DNA of 13,491 nucleotides from Paracoccaceae bacterium (GTDB taxonomy: Bacteria; Pseudomonadota; Alphaproteobacteria; Rhodobacterales; Rhodobacteraceae), in the NCBI GenBank assembly GCA_007131465.1, contig SLQN01000125.1:1-13491 (forward strand). Reading direction: 5' to 3'. Numbering within the stretch: position 1 is the first letter of the stretch; every line of letters begins with the position of its first letter. The position numbers and the translations under genes are program-made. The notes beneath the pieces were generated by a model. That model saw only the letters and a list, made by a program, of their open reading frames with translations. It was not told the origin of the DNA and ran no database searches. Below, piece by piece: positions 7,552 to 13,491 of the stretch.

Positions 7552-7894
7552 CGCCCGACGTGGTGCGCTTGCGCGAGACCAGGCTCCACTACGCGGCATC
7601 CTGCCTGCTGAGAGCACCCGCCGGGGGTGAACCCTTTCTTCCTGCGCTGACATATGGCCTTCGGACATCTTATGCCTATCCGGTGCAGTGGCGGGCCAAA
7701 AGACCGCAGGCCGACATCTGTCCGGCAGCCCCCATTTCAGGGCGAAGCCCCCATTACATTCGCGAGGTTCATCCGGTGGTCGGTCGCGGCGCCGGTGCAG
7801 CCGGACGGCTGATGCTTCGGGTCAGTCAGCAGGCGATTCGACAGACCTCAGACTGTTGCGATAACCTGCACTGTCGCCGCCCCTCGCCGCCTCA
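7552..7894. other. Intergenic region without a convincing gene
   Basis: 343 bp between the SDHAF4-like gene and the 3' end of rpoH, which are convergent. A plus-strand open frame from 7560 runs through it into antisense rpoH sequence but resembles no protein family and has no good ribosome binding site. Visible structures are a direct repeat AGCCCCCATTNCA at 7727-7739 and 7746-7758, and an inverted repeat CAGCCG-GA-CGGCTG at 7798-7811. There is no T-tract terminator for either flanking gene. A small RNA cannot be excluded. Confidence 0.5.
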
Positions 7895-8791
7895 TCAGTT
7901 CACCGGCACGACCATGCCCTTTTCGCGCGCAAGGCTGCGCATGCGCCCCTGCAACTTCTCGAAGGCGCGCACCTCGATCTGCCTGATCCGCTCACGGCTG
8001 ACATCATAGCGTTGCGACAGGTCTTCCAGTGTGACCGGGTCCTCGCTCAGCCGGCGCTGGGTCAGGACATCGCGCTCGCGCTCATTAAGCACGTCCATCG
8101 CCTCGGTCAGCAGGCCACGGCGCAGTTCCAACTCGTCACGTTCGGCATAATCGCCCGCCTGATCTGCCCCTTCGTCCTCCAGCCAGTCCTGCCAGCTTGC
8201 CGCGCCATCCTCGTTGCCGATGGTCGCATTCAGCGACGAATCACCCCCCGAGAGACGGCGATTCATGGAAATGACCTCGTCTTCGGTGACATTCAGTTCG
8301 CGCGCGATCCGGGCCACGTTTTCTGGGCGCAGATCGCCGTCTTCCAGCGCGCCGATCTTGGTCTTGGCCTTGCGCAGGTTGAAAAACAGCTTCTTCTGCG
8401 CGCTGGTCGTGCCCAGCTTGACCAGCGACCATGACCGCAGGATATATTCCTGGATCGAGGCGCGAATCCACCACATCGCATAGGTTGCCAGCCGGAACCC
8501 CTTGTCCGGGTCGAACCGCTTGACGGCCTGCATCAGCCCGACATTGGCTTCTGAAATCACCTCGGCCTGCGGCAGGCCATAGCCCCGATAGCCCATCGCG
8601 ATCTTCGCCGCGAGGCGCAGATGGCTGGTTACCAGCTTGTGTGCGGCATCGCGGTCCTGATGATCGACCCAGCGCTTGGCCAGCATGAATTCCTCTTCCG
8701 GCTCCAGCATCGGAAAGCGGCGAATTTCCTGCATGTAGCGGTTCAGCCCCTGTTCCGGGCTTGGCGCGGGAAGATTGGCATAGCTGCTCAT
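7895..8791 (-). CDS. rpoH: RNA polymerase heat-shock sigma factor RpoH (sigma-32, RpoH-I type)
   Basis: The alternative sigma factor that directs RNA polymerase to heat-shock promoters. The 298 residues are full length. Region 1.2/2 shows NRYMQEIRRFPML (17-29), HLRLAAKIAMGYRGYGLPQ (57-75), and region 2.3-2.4 FRLATYAMWWIRASIQEYIL (99-118). The RpoH box QKKLFFNLR at 132-140, which separates RpoH from housekeeping sigma factors, is intact. Region 4.2 has the helix-turn-helix VTLEDLSQRYDVSRERIRQ (253-271). The sequence resembles RpoH-I rather than RpoH-II of Rhodobacter as I remember them. The ATG at 8791 has AGGA 10 nt upstream. It lies 126 nt after rluD on the same strand and probably has its own promoter. 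Confidence 0.97.
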   Translation of the reverse strand: MSSYANLPAPSPEQGLNRYMQEIRRFPMLEPEEEFMLAKRWVDHQDRDAAHKLVTSHLRLAAKIAMGYRGYGLPQAEVISEANVGLMQAVKRFDPDKGFRLATYAMWWIRASIQEYILRSWSLVKLGTTSAQKKLFFNLRKAKTKIGALEDGDLRPENVARIARELNVTEDEVISMNRRLSGGDSSLNATIGNEDGAASWQDWLEDEGADQAGDYAERDELELRRGLLTEAMDVLNERERDVLTQRRLSEDPVTLEDLSQRYDVSRERIRQIEVRAFEKLQGRMRSLAREKGMVVPVN

Positions 8792-8823
8792 ACTGTATAT
8801 CCTGTCATTCGGGCCGAGGGGTG

Positions 8824-8852
8824 CAGATAGGATGCACAGCGCGATGCCGCAA
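8824..8852 (-). promoter_or_regulatory. Candidate rpoH promoter overlapping an inverted repeat
   Basis: On the minus strand, TTGCGG (8852-8847), a 17-nt spacer and TATCTG (8829-8824) form a moderate promoter candidate, giving a leader of about 25 nt. The inverted repeat GTGCA-N7-TGCAC (8821-8837) covers the -10 and could be an operator or a hairpin. A further AT-rich patch (8863-8886), rare in this GC-rich window, lies upstream and includes AAACA-N8-TGTTT. Resemblance only; the actual start point and sigma factor are not determined. Confidence 0.3.
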
Positions 8853-8917
8853 CCTGTTCTGCCATAAAAACATTTACATCTGTTTAACGCAGCCGATGCC
8901 AGTCTGTGTCACCCGCC

Positions 8918-9973
8918 TCACCTGGAAGTGTCCGGGCGTGACCCGCGCAAGCCCGCCAGCAGGTCTGCCATATCCGCGGGCAGCGCCGCCTCGAAGGCCA
9001 GATCCGCGCCTGTGACCGGGTGCTTGAACCCCAGCGCCGCCGCATGCAGCGCCTGGCGCGGGAACCCGGAAATCGCGTCAACCATTTCTGCCCCCAGCGC
9101 GCGTTCCGACAGTTTGCGCCGCCCGCCATAGACCGGATCGCCCACCAGACCGTGCCCGGCATGCGCCAGATGCACCCGGATCTGATGCGTGCGCCCGGTT
9201 TCCAGCCAGCATTCCATCAGCGCCAGCGCGGGCGGCACGCCGAACGCCTCCAGCGTGCGTGCGCGCGTGACGGCATGGCGCCCGTTCGCCCAGATGACCG
9301 CCTGTTTCTGGCGGTCGGTCTTGCTGCGGGCCAACTGGCTGGTGATCTTGAGGATATTGCCGGGCTCGAAACTCGCGCCCCGGACCCCGTGCAGGCGTGG
9401 ATCGGCGGCATCCGGCACGCCATGCACCAGCGCCAGATAGCGGCGCATGACGCTGTGGCGCTCGAACTGGGCGGCAAGGCCCTGATGTGCACGGTCGGTT
9501 TTCGCCGCAACCAAGAGCCCCGTCGTGTCCTTGTCGATCCGGTGGACGATACCGGGGCGCTTCTCGCCGCCGATCCCTGAAAGGCTGTCGCCGCAGTGAT
9601 GCAGCAGCGCATTGACCAGCGTCTGGTCAGGGCTGCCGGGGGCGGGATGGACCACCATCCCGGCGGGCTTGTTGATGACGATCACCTCGTCATCTTCCCA
9701 CACGACCTCCAGTGCAATGTCTTGCGCGCGTGCCTCCACCTCGACCGCCGGTTCAAACCGCAGGGTCAGCACATCGCCCTCGGCCACCCGCGCGCGCGGA
9801 TTGCCCAGCACCTCGCCCGCGCGGATCACGCCGCCTTCGGCAATCAGCTTGGCCAACCGCGACCGGGACAGCCCCGCCCCCTCTGGCACATCGCGCGCCA
9901 AGGCCTTATCAAGCCGTGCAGGGGGCTCTGGCCCGATCGTGACATGAATTTCCCTGAAAGGCGCTTCCGCCAT
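8918..9973 (-). CDS. rluD: RluA-family 23S rRNA pseudouridine synthase, RluD type
   Basis: Isomerises uridines to pseudouridine in 23S rRNA (helix 69 in the case of RluD). The protein has 351 residues: an N-terminal S4 RNA-binding domain (about 20-72, RLDKALARDVPEG... SRSRLAKLI), then the catalytic domain. INKPAGMVVHPAPG lies at about 100-113, the active-site motif HRIDKDTTGLLV at 144-155 with catalytic D147, and GRTHQIRVHLAHAGHGLVGDP in the C-terminal half. The start is placed at 9973, where GGAG lies 8 nt upstream; the longer frame to 10165 adds a low-complexity Gly/Ser-rich extension antisense to the next gene. The start codon overlaps, head to head, the ATG of the plus-strand gene. RluD versus a related paralogue such as RluC cannot be settled by eye. 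Confidence 0.93.
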   Translation of the reverse strand: MAEAPFREIHVTIGPEPPARLDKALARDVPEGAGLSRSRLAKLIAEGGVIRAGEVLGNPRARVAEGDVLTLRFEPAVEVEARAQDIALEVVWEDDEVIVINKPAGMVVHPAPGSPDQTLVNALLHHCGDSLSGIGGEKRPGIVHRIDKDTTGLLVAAKTDRAHQGLAAQFERHSVMRRYLALVHGVPDAADPRLHGVRGASFEPGNILKITSQLARSKTDRQKQAVIWANGRHAVTRARTLEAFGVPPALALMECWLETGRTHQIRVHLAHAGHGLVGDPVYGGRRKLSERALGAEMVDAISGFPRQALHAAALGFKHPVTGADLAFEAALPADMADLLAGLRGSRPDTSR

Positions 9974-10289
9974 GGCCCCGACTCCAGATTTGCCGCCCGA
10001 CGATCCGCCCCCGCCCGAGTTGCGCTTCATCAAGCGGCTGGTGGTGGTGCTGACAAGCGTCATGATTGTGGGCGTCTTAGTCATCATCGGGCTGATTGTC
10101 ACCCGTCTTGGCATGGCTCCTGCACCCTTGGCCCTGCCCGACCGGATCAGCCTGCCCGCAGGCACGCAGGTCGAGGCGCTGAGCCTGTCTCAGGACTGGG
10201 TCATCGTGCTGACCCGCGACGACACTGTGCTTCTGTTCCATCGCCGGACTGGCCAGATGCGCCATCAGATCACGCTGGAAGCTGACTGA
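9972..10289 (+). CDS. Small single-pass membrane protein, DUF6476 type
   Basis: A 105-residue protein with a Pro/Asp-rich cytoplasmic N-terminus (PTPDLPPDDPPPPELRF), one strong transmembrane helix at about 23-45, and a C-terminal domain of about 55 residues rich in beta-type sequence (LPDRISLPAGTQVEALSL, WVIVLTRDDTVLLFHRRTG). This layout fits the DUF6476 family I recall from Rhodobacteraceae, where it neighbours rluD. Function is unknown. By the positive-inside rule (KR before the helix) the C-terminal domain should be periplasmic. The ATG at 9972 has GAAAGG about 10 nt upstream, inside rluD coding sequence. The two genes share bases 9972-9973. Confidence 0.75.
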   Translation: MAPTPDLPPDDPPPPELRFIKRLVVVLTSVMIVGVLVIIGLIVTRLGMAPAPLALPDRISLPAGTQVEALSLSQDWVIVLTRDDTVLLFHRRTGQMRHQITLEAD

Positions 10290-10320
10290 AGGCCCGCCCC
10301 GCACGCCCGGCAACAAAGGT

Positions 10321-10349
10321 TTGTCAGCGCGCGTCTGCTGGGCTAGATT
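10321..10349 (+). promoter_or_regulatory. Sigma-70-type promoter for the MBL-fold hydrolase gene
   Basis: TTGTCA (10321-10326), an exact 17-nt spacer and TAGATT (10344-10349) give the best promoter match in the window (5/6 and 4/6). Transcription would start near 10356, about 25 nt before the ATG and just ahead of the strong ribosome binding site GGGAGGAG at 10368-10375. Confidence 0.55.
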
Positions 10350-10380
10350 CTCTGCAATACCAGCACAGGGAGGAGCCTGC

Positions 10381-11220
10381 ATGCCGCGCACTGTCACCAC
10401 ACGGATCGGAGAGGCCGAGGTCAGCATCATCACCGATGGCGCGACCAGTTTCACCCCGGACCTGTTTCCCACCACGGACCCTGCACGGATAGAAGAGTTG
10501 TTGCAGGCCGCCGGGGCAGGCGAGATCGCGACCAATTTCAACGCCGTGCTGATCCGCCATGCGGACCGGGTGATTCTGGCGGATGCCGGACCGCGCGACC
10601 TGTTCGGGCCAAGCTGCGGGTTCCTGCATGAGGGACTGGCCGAACTGGGCGTCAGCCCGGGACAGGTGGATACGCTGCTCGCCACGCATCTGCATCCCGA
10701 CCATGTTGCAGGCATGATCACAGCCGACGGCGCGGCGGTCTTTCCAAATGCCACGCTGCATGTTGCACAGGCCGACCGGGATTTCTGGTCGGAAGATGCG
10801 AATTTTCAAGGCGCGCTGTCGGGGATTGCCGATTGGGCGAAACTGGCGCAGGCCGTGCTTGCGGCCTATGGCGACCGGCTTGCGCCGCTGCCCGAGGGCG
10901 CGGAAATCGCCCCCGGCCTGTCGGGCTTTGCCTTGCCCGGCCACACACCGGGGCATTTCGGCTGGCGGCTGGACAGCGGTGATGCCAGCCTGATCCATGT
11001 CGGCGATATCGTCCACGCCCCCACGCTGCAAGTCGCCGACCCCGAGGTCGCGATCAGCTTCGATCTGGACATGGATCAGGCGAGATCAGCCCGCAAGCGG
11101 CTGATGGACCAGTTGGCAAGCGATGGCACCCTGTTCACGGGCGGACATTTCCTGCACCCGGCCTTCAACCGGCTGGTGCGCGCAGGCCAGGGCTACGCGC
11201 TGGAGCCGGGCGCGGGCTGA
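10381..11220 (+). CDS. Metallo-beta-lactamase-fold hydrolase
   Basis: A 279-residue enzyme with the complete dinuclear-metal motif set of the MBL superfamily: HLHPDH at 103-108 (H103, H105, D107, H108), H188 in LPGHTPGH, D209 in HVGDI, and H256 in GGHFLHP. The N-terminal TNFNAVLIRHADRVILADAG (51-70) places it near the methyl parathion hydrolase / quorum-quenching lactonase-like group, so a lactone or ester hydrolase is possible. The substrate is not predictable from sequence. There is no signal peptide. The ATG at 10381 has GGGAGGAG 5 nt upstream, which decides the start; a TTG at 10321 lies inside the promoter -35 and is rejected. It appears to be a single-gene unit with its own promoter. 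Confidence 0.92.
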   Translation: MPRTVTTRIGEAEVSIITDGATSFTPDLFPTTDPARIEELLQAAGAGEIATNFNAVLIRHADRVILADAGPRDLFGPSCGFLHEGLAELGVSPGQVDTLLATHLHPDHVAGMITADGAAVFPNATLHVAQADRDFWSEDANFQGALSGIADWAKLAQAVLAAYGDRLAPLPEGAEIAPGLSGFALPGHTPGHFGWRLDSGDASLIHVGDIVHAPTLQVADPEVAISFDLDMDQARSARKRLMDQLASDGTLFTGGHFLHPAFNRLVRAGQGYALEPGAG

Positions 11221-11228
11221 GCGGCCAC

Positions 11229-11242
11229 CGCCCGACCGGGCG
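11229..11242. terminator. Possible weak bidirectional terminator between convergent genes
   Basis: CGCCC-GACC-GGGCG forms a 5-bp stem with a 4-nt loop 9 nt after the MBL gene stop, in the 41-bp gap between two convergent genes. There is no T-tract in either direction, so this is only a positional guess. Confidence 0.25.
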
Positions 11243-11261
11243 CGGAGAGCCAGCGCGCGGG

Positions 11262-11711
11262 TCAGTCGAAATATGCGGAAAAGCTGTCTTCGTCGATATA
11301 GGCCGTGAACGCGCTCATCCGCGCCTGCACGCCCGGATCGTTCATCGTTTCGATGGCGGCGATTTCGCCAAGGGCCGTGAAGGCAATTTCAAATGCTTGC
11401 GGGCCGACCGCCGCAATTGCGCTGCGCGCTTCGGGCAGGCAGCGCTGCGTCACCAGATCCTCGAACAAGCGCGCCACGGCCTGATCGGCAGTGTTCAGGG
11501 TGTCCTCGGGCAGGGAAATGATATCCGAAACGCTGGGATGCGTGGCATATCCGAACACGATCCAGCGCATCAGGTCGATGCGTTCGCGTCCGGTCGTGTT
11601 CATCACAAGGCACTGCCCGAAGGCCTGCGCAGGGTCCTGCGCAGATCCCGACTGCGGGGACGCAAGAACCAGAAACGGGGCGACAGAAAAGGCGAATTTC
11701 AGACCCGTCAT
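11262..11711 (-). CDS. Exported protein of unknown function
   Basis: A 149-residue protein with a signal peptide (MTGLKFAFSV followed by APFLVLASPQSGSAQ; cleavage near SAQ, about residue 24-26). The mature part is about 125 residues, apparently all-helical, with only two cysteines, in QCLVMNTTGRERIDLMRWIVF and TQRCLPEARSA. They could form a disulphide. I do not recognise a named domain; I have an impression of similar C-x5-T-x4-DR...RWI...HP proteins in alphaproteobacteria annotated as hypothetical. The start at 11711 has GGGAAGG 7 nt upstream, and an ATG at 11735 would only lengthen the n-region. It lies 80 nt after selO but behind a strong terminator, so it probably has its own promoter. 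Confidence 0.75.
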   Translation of the reverse strand: MTGLKFAFSVAPFLVLASPQSGSAQDPAQAFGQCLVMNTTGRERIDLMRWIVFGYATHPSVSDIISLPEDTLNTADQAVARLFEDLVTQRCLPEARSAIAAVGPQAFEIAFTALGEIAAIETMNDPGVQARMSAFTAYIDEDSFSAYFD

Positions 11712-11776
11712 GACAAGACCTTCCCGCTGAGGCATTCACGCGAAGGTTACCATTGCGCGAGGGCTGCGCGAAGGAC

Positions 11777-11802
11777 AAAAAGCGGGCAGGCTCAGGTCCC
11801 GC
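11777..11802 (-). terminator. Intrinsic terminator of selO
   Basis: On the minus strand GCGGG, an 11-nt loop and CCCGC are followed directly by TTTTT. The hairpin overlaps the selO stop codon (11794-11792), which lies in its loop. It is the only clear rho-independent terminator in the window and separates selO from the small exported-protein gene. Confidence 0.6.
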
Positions 11803-13246
11803 AATAGGTCACCACGGCGGCTGCATCCTGCGGCGCGGGGCGGGCATAGCGCTCCATCCCGGCCAACGGCTCGAACGGGGCCTGAACCCGCGCCAGAAGC
11901 GCGCGGAACGGGGCCAGATCACCGTCGAAACTGGCCGCATGCAGCGCTTCCTCGACCAGATGGTTGCGCGGAATATAGACCGGGTTGACGGATTGCATCC
12001 GCACCTTCGCAGCCGCCGGGTCGGGTATCGCGGCGCGGTAGCGCTGCACCCAGGCATCGGCGCGGCCCGGGGTCTTGAACAAGGATTGCAACGGCGCAGC
12101 ATCCCCGTCCAGCGTGGCCGGCAGGGCCAGAAAGAAGCTTGTGAAATCCACGTCCTGATCCTGCCATATCCGGTGCATTTCTTCCACGAGGTCCGCATCC
12201 GGTGCTTCCAGTCCCAGCTTGCGCGCAAAGACCTGTTCCCATTCCTGCTGATACGCGTCCCCGACGCGGGAAATCACGTCGCTCGCCAGCCGGATGGCGC
12301 GGTCTTCCTGCGGGTCGATCAGCGGCAACAGCGCCTCGGCCAGCCGCGCAAGGTTCCACAGCACGATCGCAGGCTGGTTGCCGTAAGAATAGCGTCCCAT
12401 CTGGTCAATGGAACTGAACACGGTCGCGGGGTCGAACTGGTCCATGAAGGCACAGGGGCCATAGTCGATCGTCTCGCCCGAAATGGTTGTGTTGTCGGTG
12501 TTCATGACCCCGTGAATGAAGCCAAGGCCCATCCATTGCGCCACCAGACACGCTTGCCGCCGCCCCACGCGTTCCAGAAATTGCAGCGCTGCACCCTCCG
12601 TGCCGGTCAGGTCGGGGTCATGACGGGCGATGGCATAGTCCAGCAGCAGGTTCAGCTTGTCACGCTCGCCCCTTGCTGCAAAAAACTGGAACGTGCCCAC
12701 GCGGATATGGCTGGCGGCCACGCGGGCCAGCACCGCCCCCGGTTCCAGCCCGAATTGGCGCAAGACCTTGTCGCCCGTGGTGCAGGCCGCCAGCGCGCGC
12801 GTTGTCGGCACGCCCAGCGCGGCCATCGCCTCGGACACCAGATATTCGCGCAGCACCGGGCCAAGCACTGCGCGACCATCGCCGCCGCGCGCGAAAGGTG
12901 TGCGCCCCGACCCCTTCAGATGGATGTCCCAGCGCGCCCCGTCCCGGTCCAGCACCTCGCCCACCAGAATCGCGCGTCCGTCGCCCAGTTGCGCCGAGAA
13001 GCCACCGAACTGATGCCCGGCATAGGCCTGCGCCAGTGGCCGCGCGCCTTCAGGCAGCGCGTGCCCTGCCAGCATCCCTACGCCATCGGGGCCGCGCAGT
13101 GCGTCCAGGTCCAGCCCCAGCGCGTGTGCCAAGGATTCGTTGAGGACGACAATCTGCGGGTCAGACCAGTCCTGCCCCTGCCATGGGACATACAGCCCGG
13201 TCAATTCTTGCGCGTAGCTGTTGTCGAAGGGAATCGAAAGGGACAT
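11792..13246 (-). CDS. selO: Protein adenylyltransferase SelO (YdiU/UPF0061 family)
   Basis: A pseudokinase-fold enzyme that transfers AMP from ATP to hydroxyl side chains of proteins; in E. coli and yeast it is linked to redox homeostasis and protein glutathionylation. The 484 residues are full length. The family motifs are YAGHQFGGFSAQLGDGRA (75-92), LKGSGRTPFARGGDGRA (110-126) with the ATP-binding K111, LREYLVSEAMAALG (132-145), and HGVMNTDN (245-252) with probable catalytic D251 and metal-binding N252. D261 in DYGPCAFMD also binds metal. The C-terminus ends Cys-Gly-Thr, where eukaryotic SelO has selenocysteine near the end. The ATG at 13246 has GGAG 6 nt upstream. It lies 56 nt after msrB on the same strand, which suggests co-transcription. 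Confidence 0.96.
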   Translation of the reverse strand: MSLSIPFDNSYAQELTGLYVPWQGQDWSDPQIVVLNESLAHALGLDLDALRGPDGVGMLAGHALPEGARPLAQAYAGHQFGGFSAQLGDGRAILVGEVLDRDGARWDIHLKGSGRTPFARGGDGRAVLGPVLREYLVSEAMAALGVPTTRALAACTTGDKVLRQFGLEPGAVLARVAASHIRVGTFQFFAARGERDKLNLLLDYAIARHDPDLTGTEGAALQFLERVGRRQACLVAQWMGLGFIHGVMNTDNTTISGETIDYGPCAFMDQFDPATVFSSIDQMGRYSYGNQPAIVLWNLARLAEALLPLIDPQEDRAIRLASDVISRVGDAYQQEWEQVFARKLGLEAPDADLVEEMHRIWQDQDVDFTSFFLALPATLDGDAAPLQSLFKTPGRADAWVQRYRAAIPDPAAAKVRMQSVNPVYIPRNHLVEEALHAASFDGDLAPFRALLARVQAPFEPLAGMERYARPAPQDAAAVVTYCGT

Positions 13247-13302
13247 GGCACACTCCGGCAGGCTGCGTCTTGCAGATAAGCCGACTGGGTCGTCAGACCA
13301 GC

Positions 13303-13491
13303 CTAGCTGTCAAGTTCGCCCAATAACGCGCCATAGCCTTCGGCCTCCATATCCTCTTTCGGAATGAAGCGCAGCGCCGCGGAGTTGATGCAATAGCGCA
13401 AGCCGCCGCGATCAGACGGCCCATCCGGGAAGACATGACCCAGATGGCTGTCACCATGGCGCGAGCGGACCTCGGTGCGCACCATACCAAG
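13303..13491 (-). CDS. msrB: Peptide-methionine (R)-S-oxide reductase, 5' part outside the window
   Basis: Reduces the R-diastereomer of methionine sulfoxide in proteins back to methionine. Only the last 62 codons are visible, roughly the second half of a protein usually of about 130-150 residues. The visible part has the conserved [17 protein letters not shown] (9-25) and the catalytic cysteine C34 in [12 protein letters not shown]. The reading frame is open to the window edge. The usual CxxC zinc pairs cannot be fully checked; the N-terminal pair and the start lie outside. The stop is 56 nt before selO. Confidence 0.95.
   Translation of the reverse strand, partial: LGMVRTEVRSRHGDSHLGHVFPDGPSDRGGLRYCINSAALRFIPKEDMEAEGYGALLGELDS

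Noticed and set aside
7560..8009. A 149-codon plus-strand open frame in the gap before rpoH
   Set aside because: No ribosome binding site of note, no recognisable domain, and its last third is antisense to the conserved rpoH C-terminus.
9974..10165. A 64-codon N-terminal extension of rluD
   Set aside because: The extension is low-complexity (Gly/Ser, Thr) and antisense to the DUF6476-type gene; the S4 domain and a good ribosome binding site fit the start at 9973.
10321..10380. A TTG start extending the MBL hydrolase by 20 codons
   Set aside because: The TTG is part of the -35 box and lies upstream of the predicted transcription start; the ATG at 10381 has a strong ribosome binding site.
11739..11774. 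Direct repeat CGCGAAGG at 11739-11746 and 11767-11774 upstream of the exported-protein gene
   Set aside because: Eight GC-rich bases occurring twice within 36 bp is weak evidence in this composition, and no promoter is visible to anchor it as an operator.
11753..13279. A 508-codon plus-strand open frame antisense to selO
   Set aside because: Shadow of selO in GC-rich DNA; no family resemblance and composition typical of an antisense frame.
1..13491. Search by eye for mobile elements, CRISPR repeats, tRNA genes, toxin-antitoxin pairs or defence genes
   Set aside because: No transposase, integrase, repeat array, cloverleaf-like sequence or defence domain seen; nearly all genes are conserved housekeeping functions.

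Overview
The window is high-GC chromosomal DNA from an alphaproteobacterium, very probably of the Rhodobacteraceae (Roseobacter/Rhodobacter group). I infer this from protein flavour and gene neighbourhoods: an RpoH-I type sigma factor next to an RluD-type pseudouridine synthase, a DUF6476-type small membrane protein divergent from rluD, a DUF1674/SDHAF4 gene divergent from rsmB, and the run rsmB - heparinase II/III-like - purH - lspA - DUF3035 lipoprotein - M16 peptidase. I could not run a search, so the genus is not assigned.

Layout. Positions 1-7273 hold one long minus-strand gene train, read right to left: rsmB (rRNA methyltransferase), a heparinase II/III-family protein, purH, lspA, a DUF3035 (BamF-type) lipoprotein, a His-rich exported DUF4399 protein, and an M16 zinc peptidase that runs off the left edge. 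The first four genes are 12-24 nt apart and look like one operon; the last three have gaps of about 70-120 nt and may have internal promoters. From 7342 a small SDHAF4-like gene reads rightwards, divergent from rsmB. A gap of about 340 bp (7552-7894) has no convincing gene. rpoH and rluD (7895-9973, minus) follow. rluD starts head-to-head with a DUF6476-type membrane protein gene (plus), and the two ATG codons overlap in one CATG. Then come a metallo-beta-lactamase-fold hydrolase with its own sigma-70-like promoter (plus), a small exported protein of unknown function (minus), selO (minus) with a clear intrinsic terminator, and the 3' part of msrB (minus) running off the right edge.

How the genes fit together. 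Most are housekeeping genes: rRNA modification (rsmB, rluD), purine synthesis (purH), envelope biogenesis (lspA, the DUF3035 lipoprotein, heparinase-like protein, M16 peptidase), heat-shock control (rpoH), respiratory complex II assembly (SDHAF4-like) and protein redox/oxidative-damage functions (msrB, selO). LspA would cleave the signal peptide of the lipoprotein encoded immediately downstream of it.

I see no phage, transposon, CRISPR array, tRNA or rRNA, and no clear sign of a novel defence or biosynthetic system. The most unusual things are small-scale architecture: the overlapping divergent start codons of rluD and the DUF6476-type gene, the mirror-image translation start regions flanking overlapping promoters at rsmB/SDHAF4, and the exported DUF4399 gene sitting between the DUF3035 lipoprotein and M16 peptidase genes.
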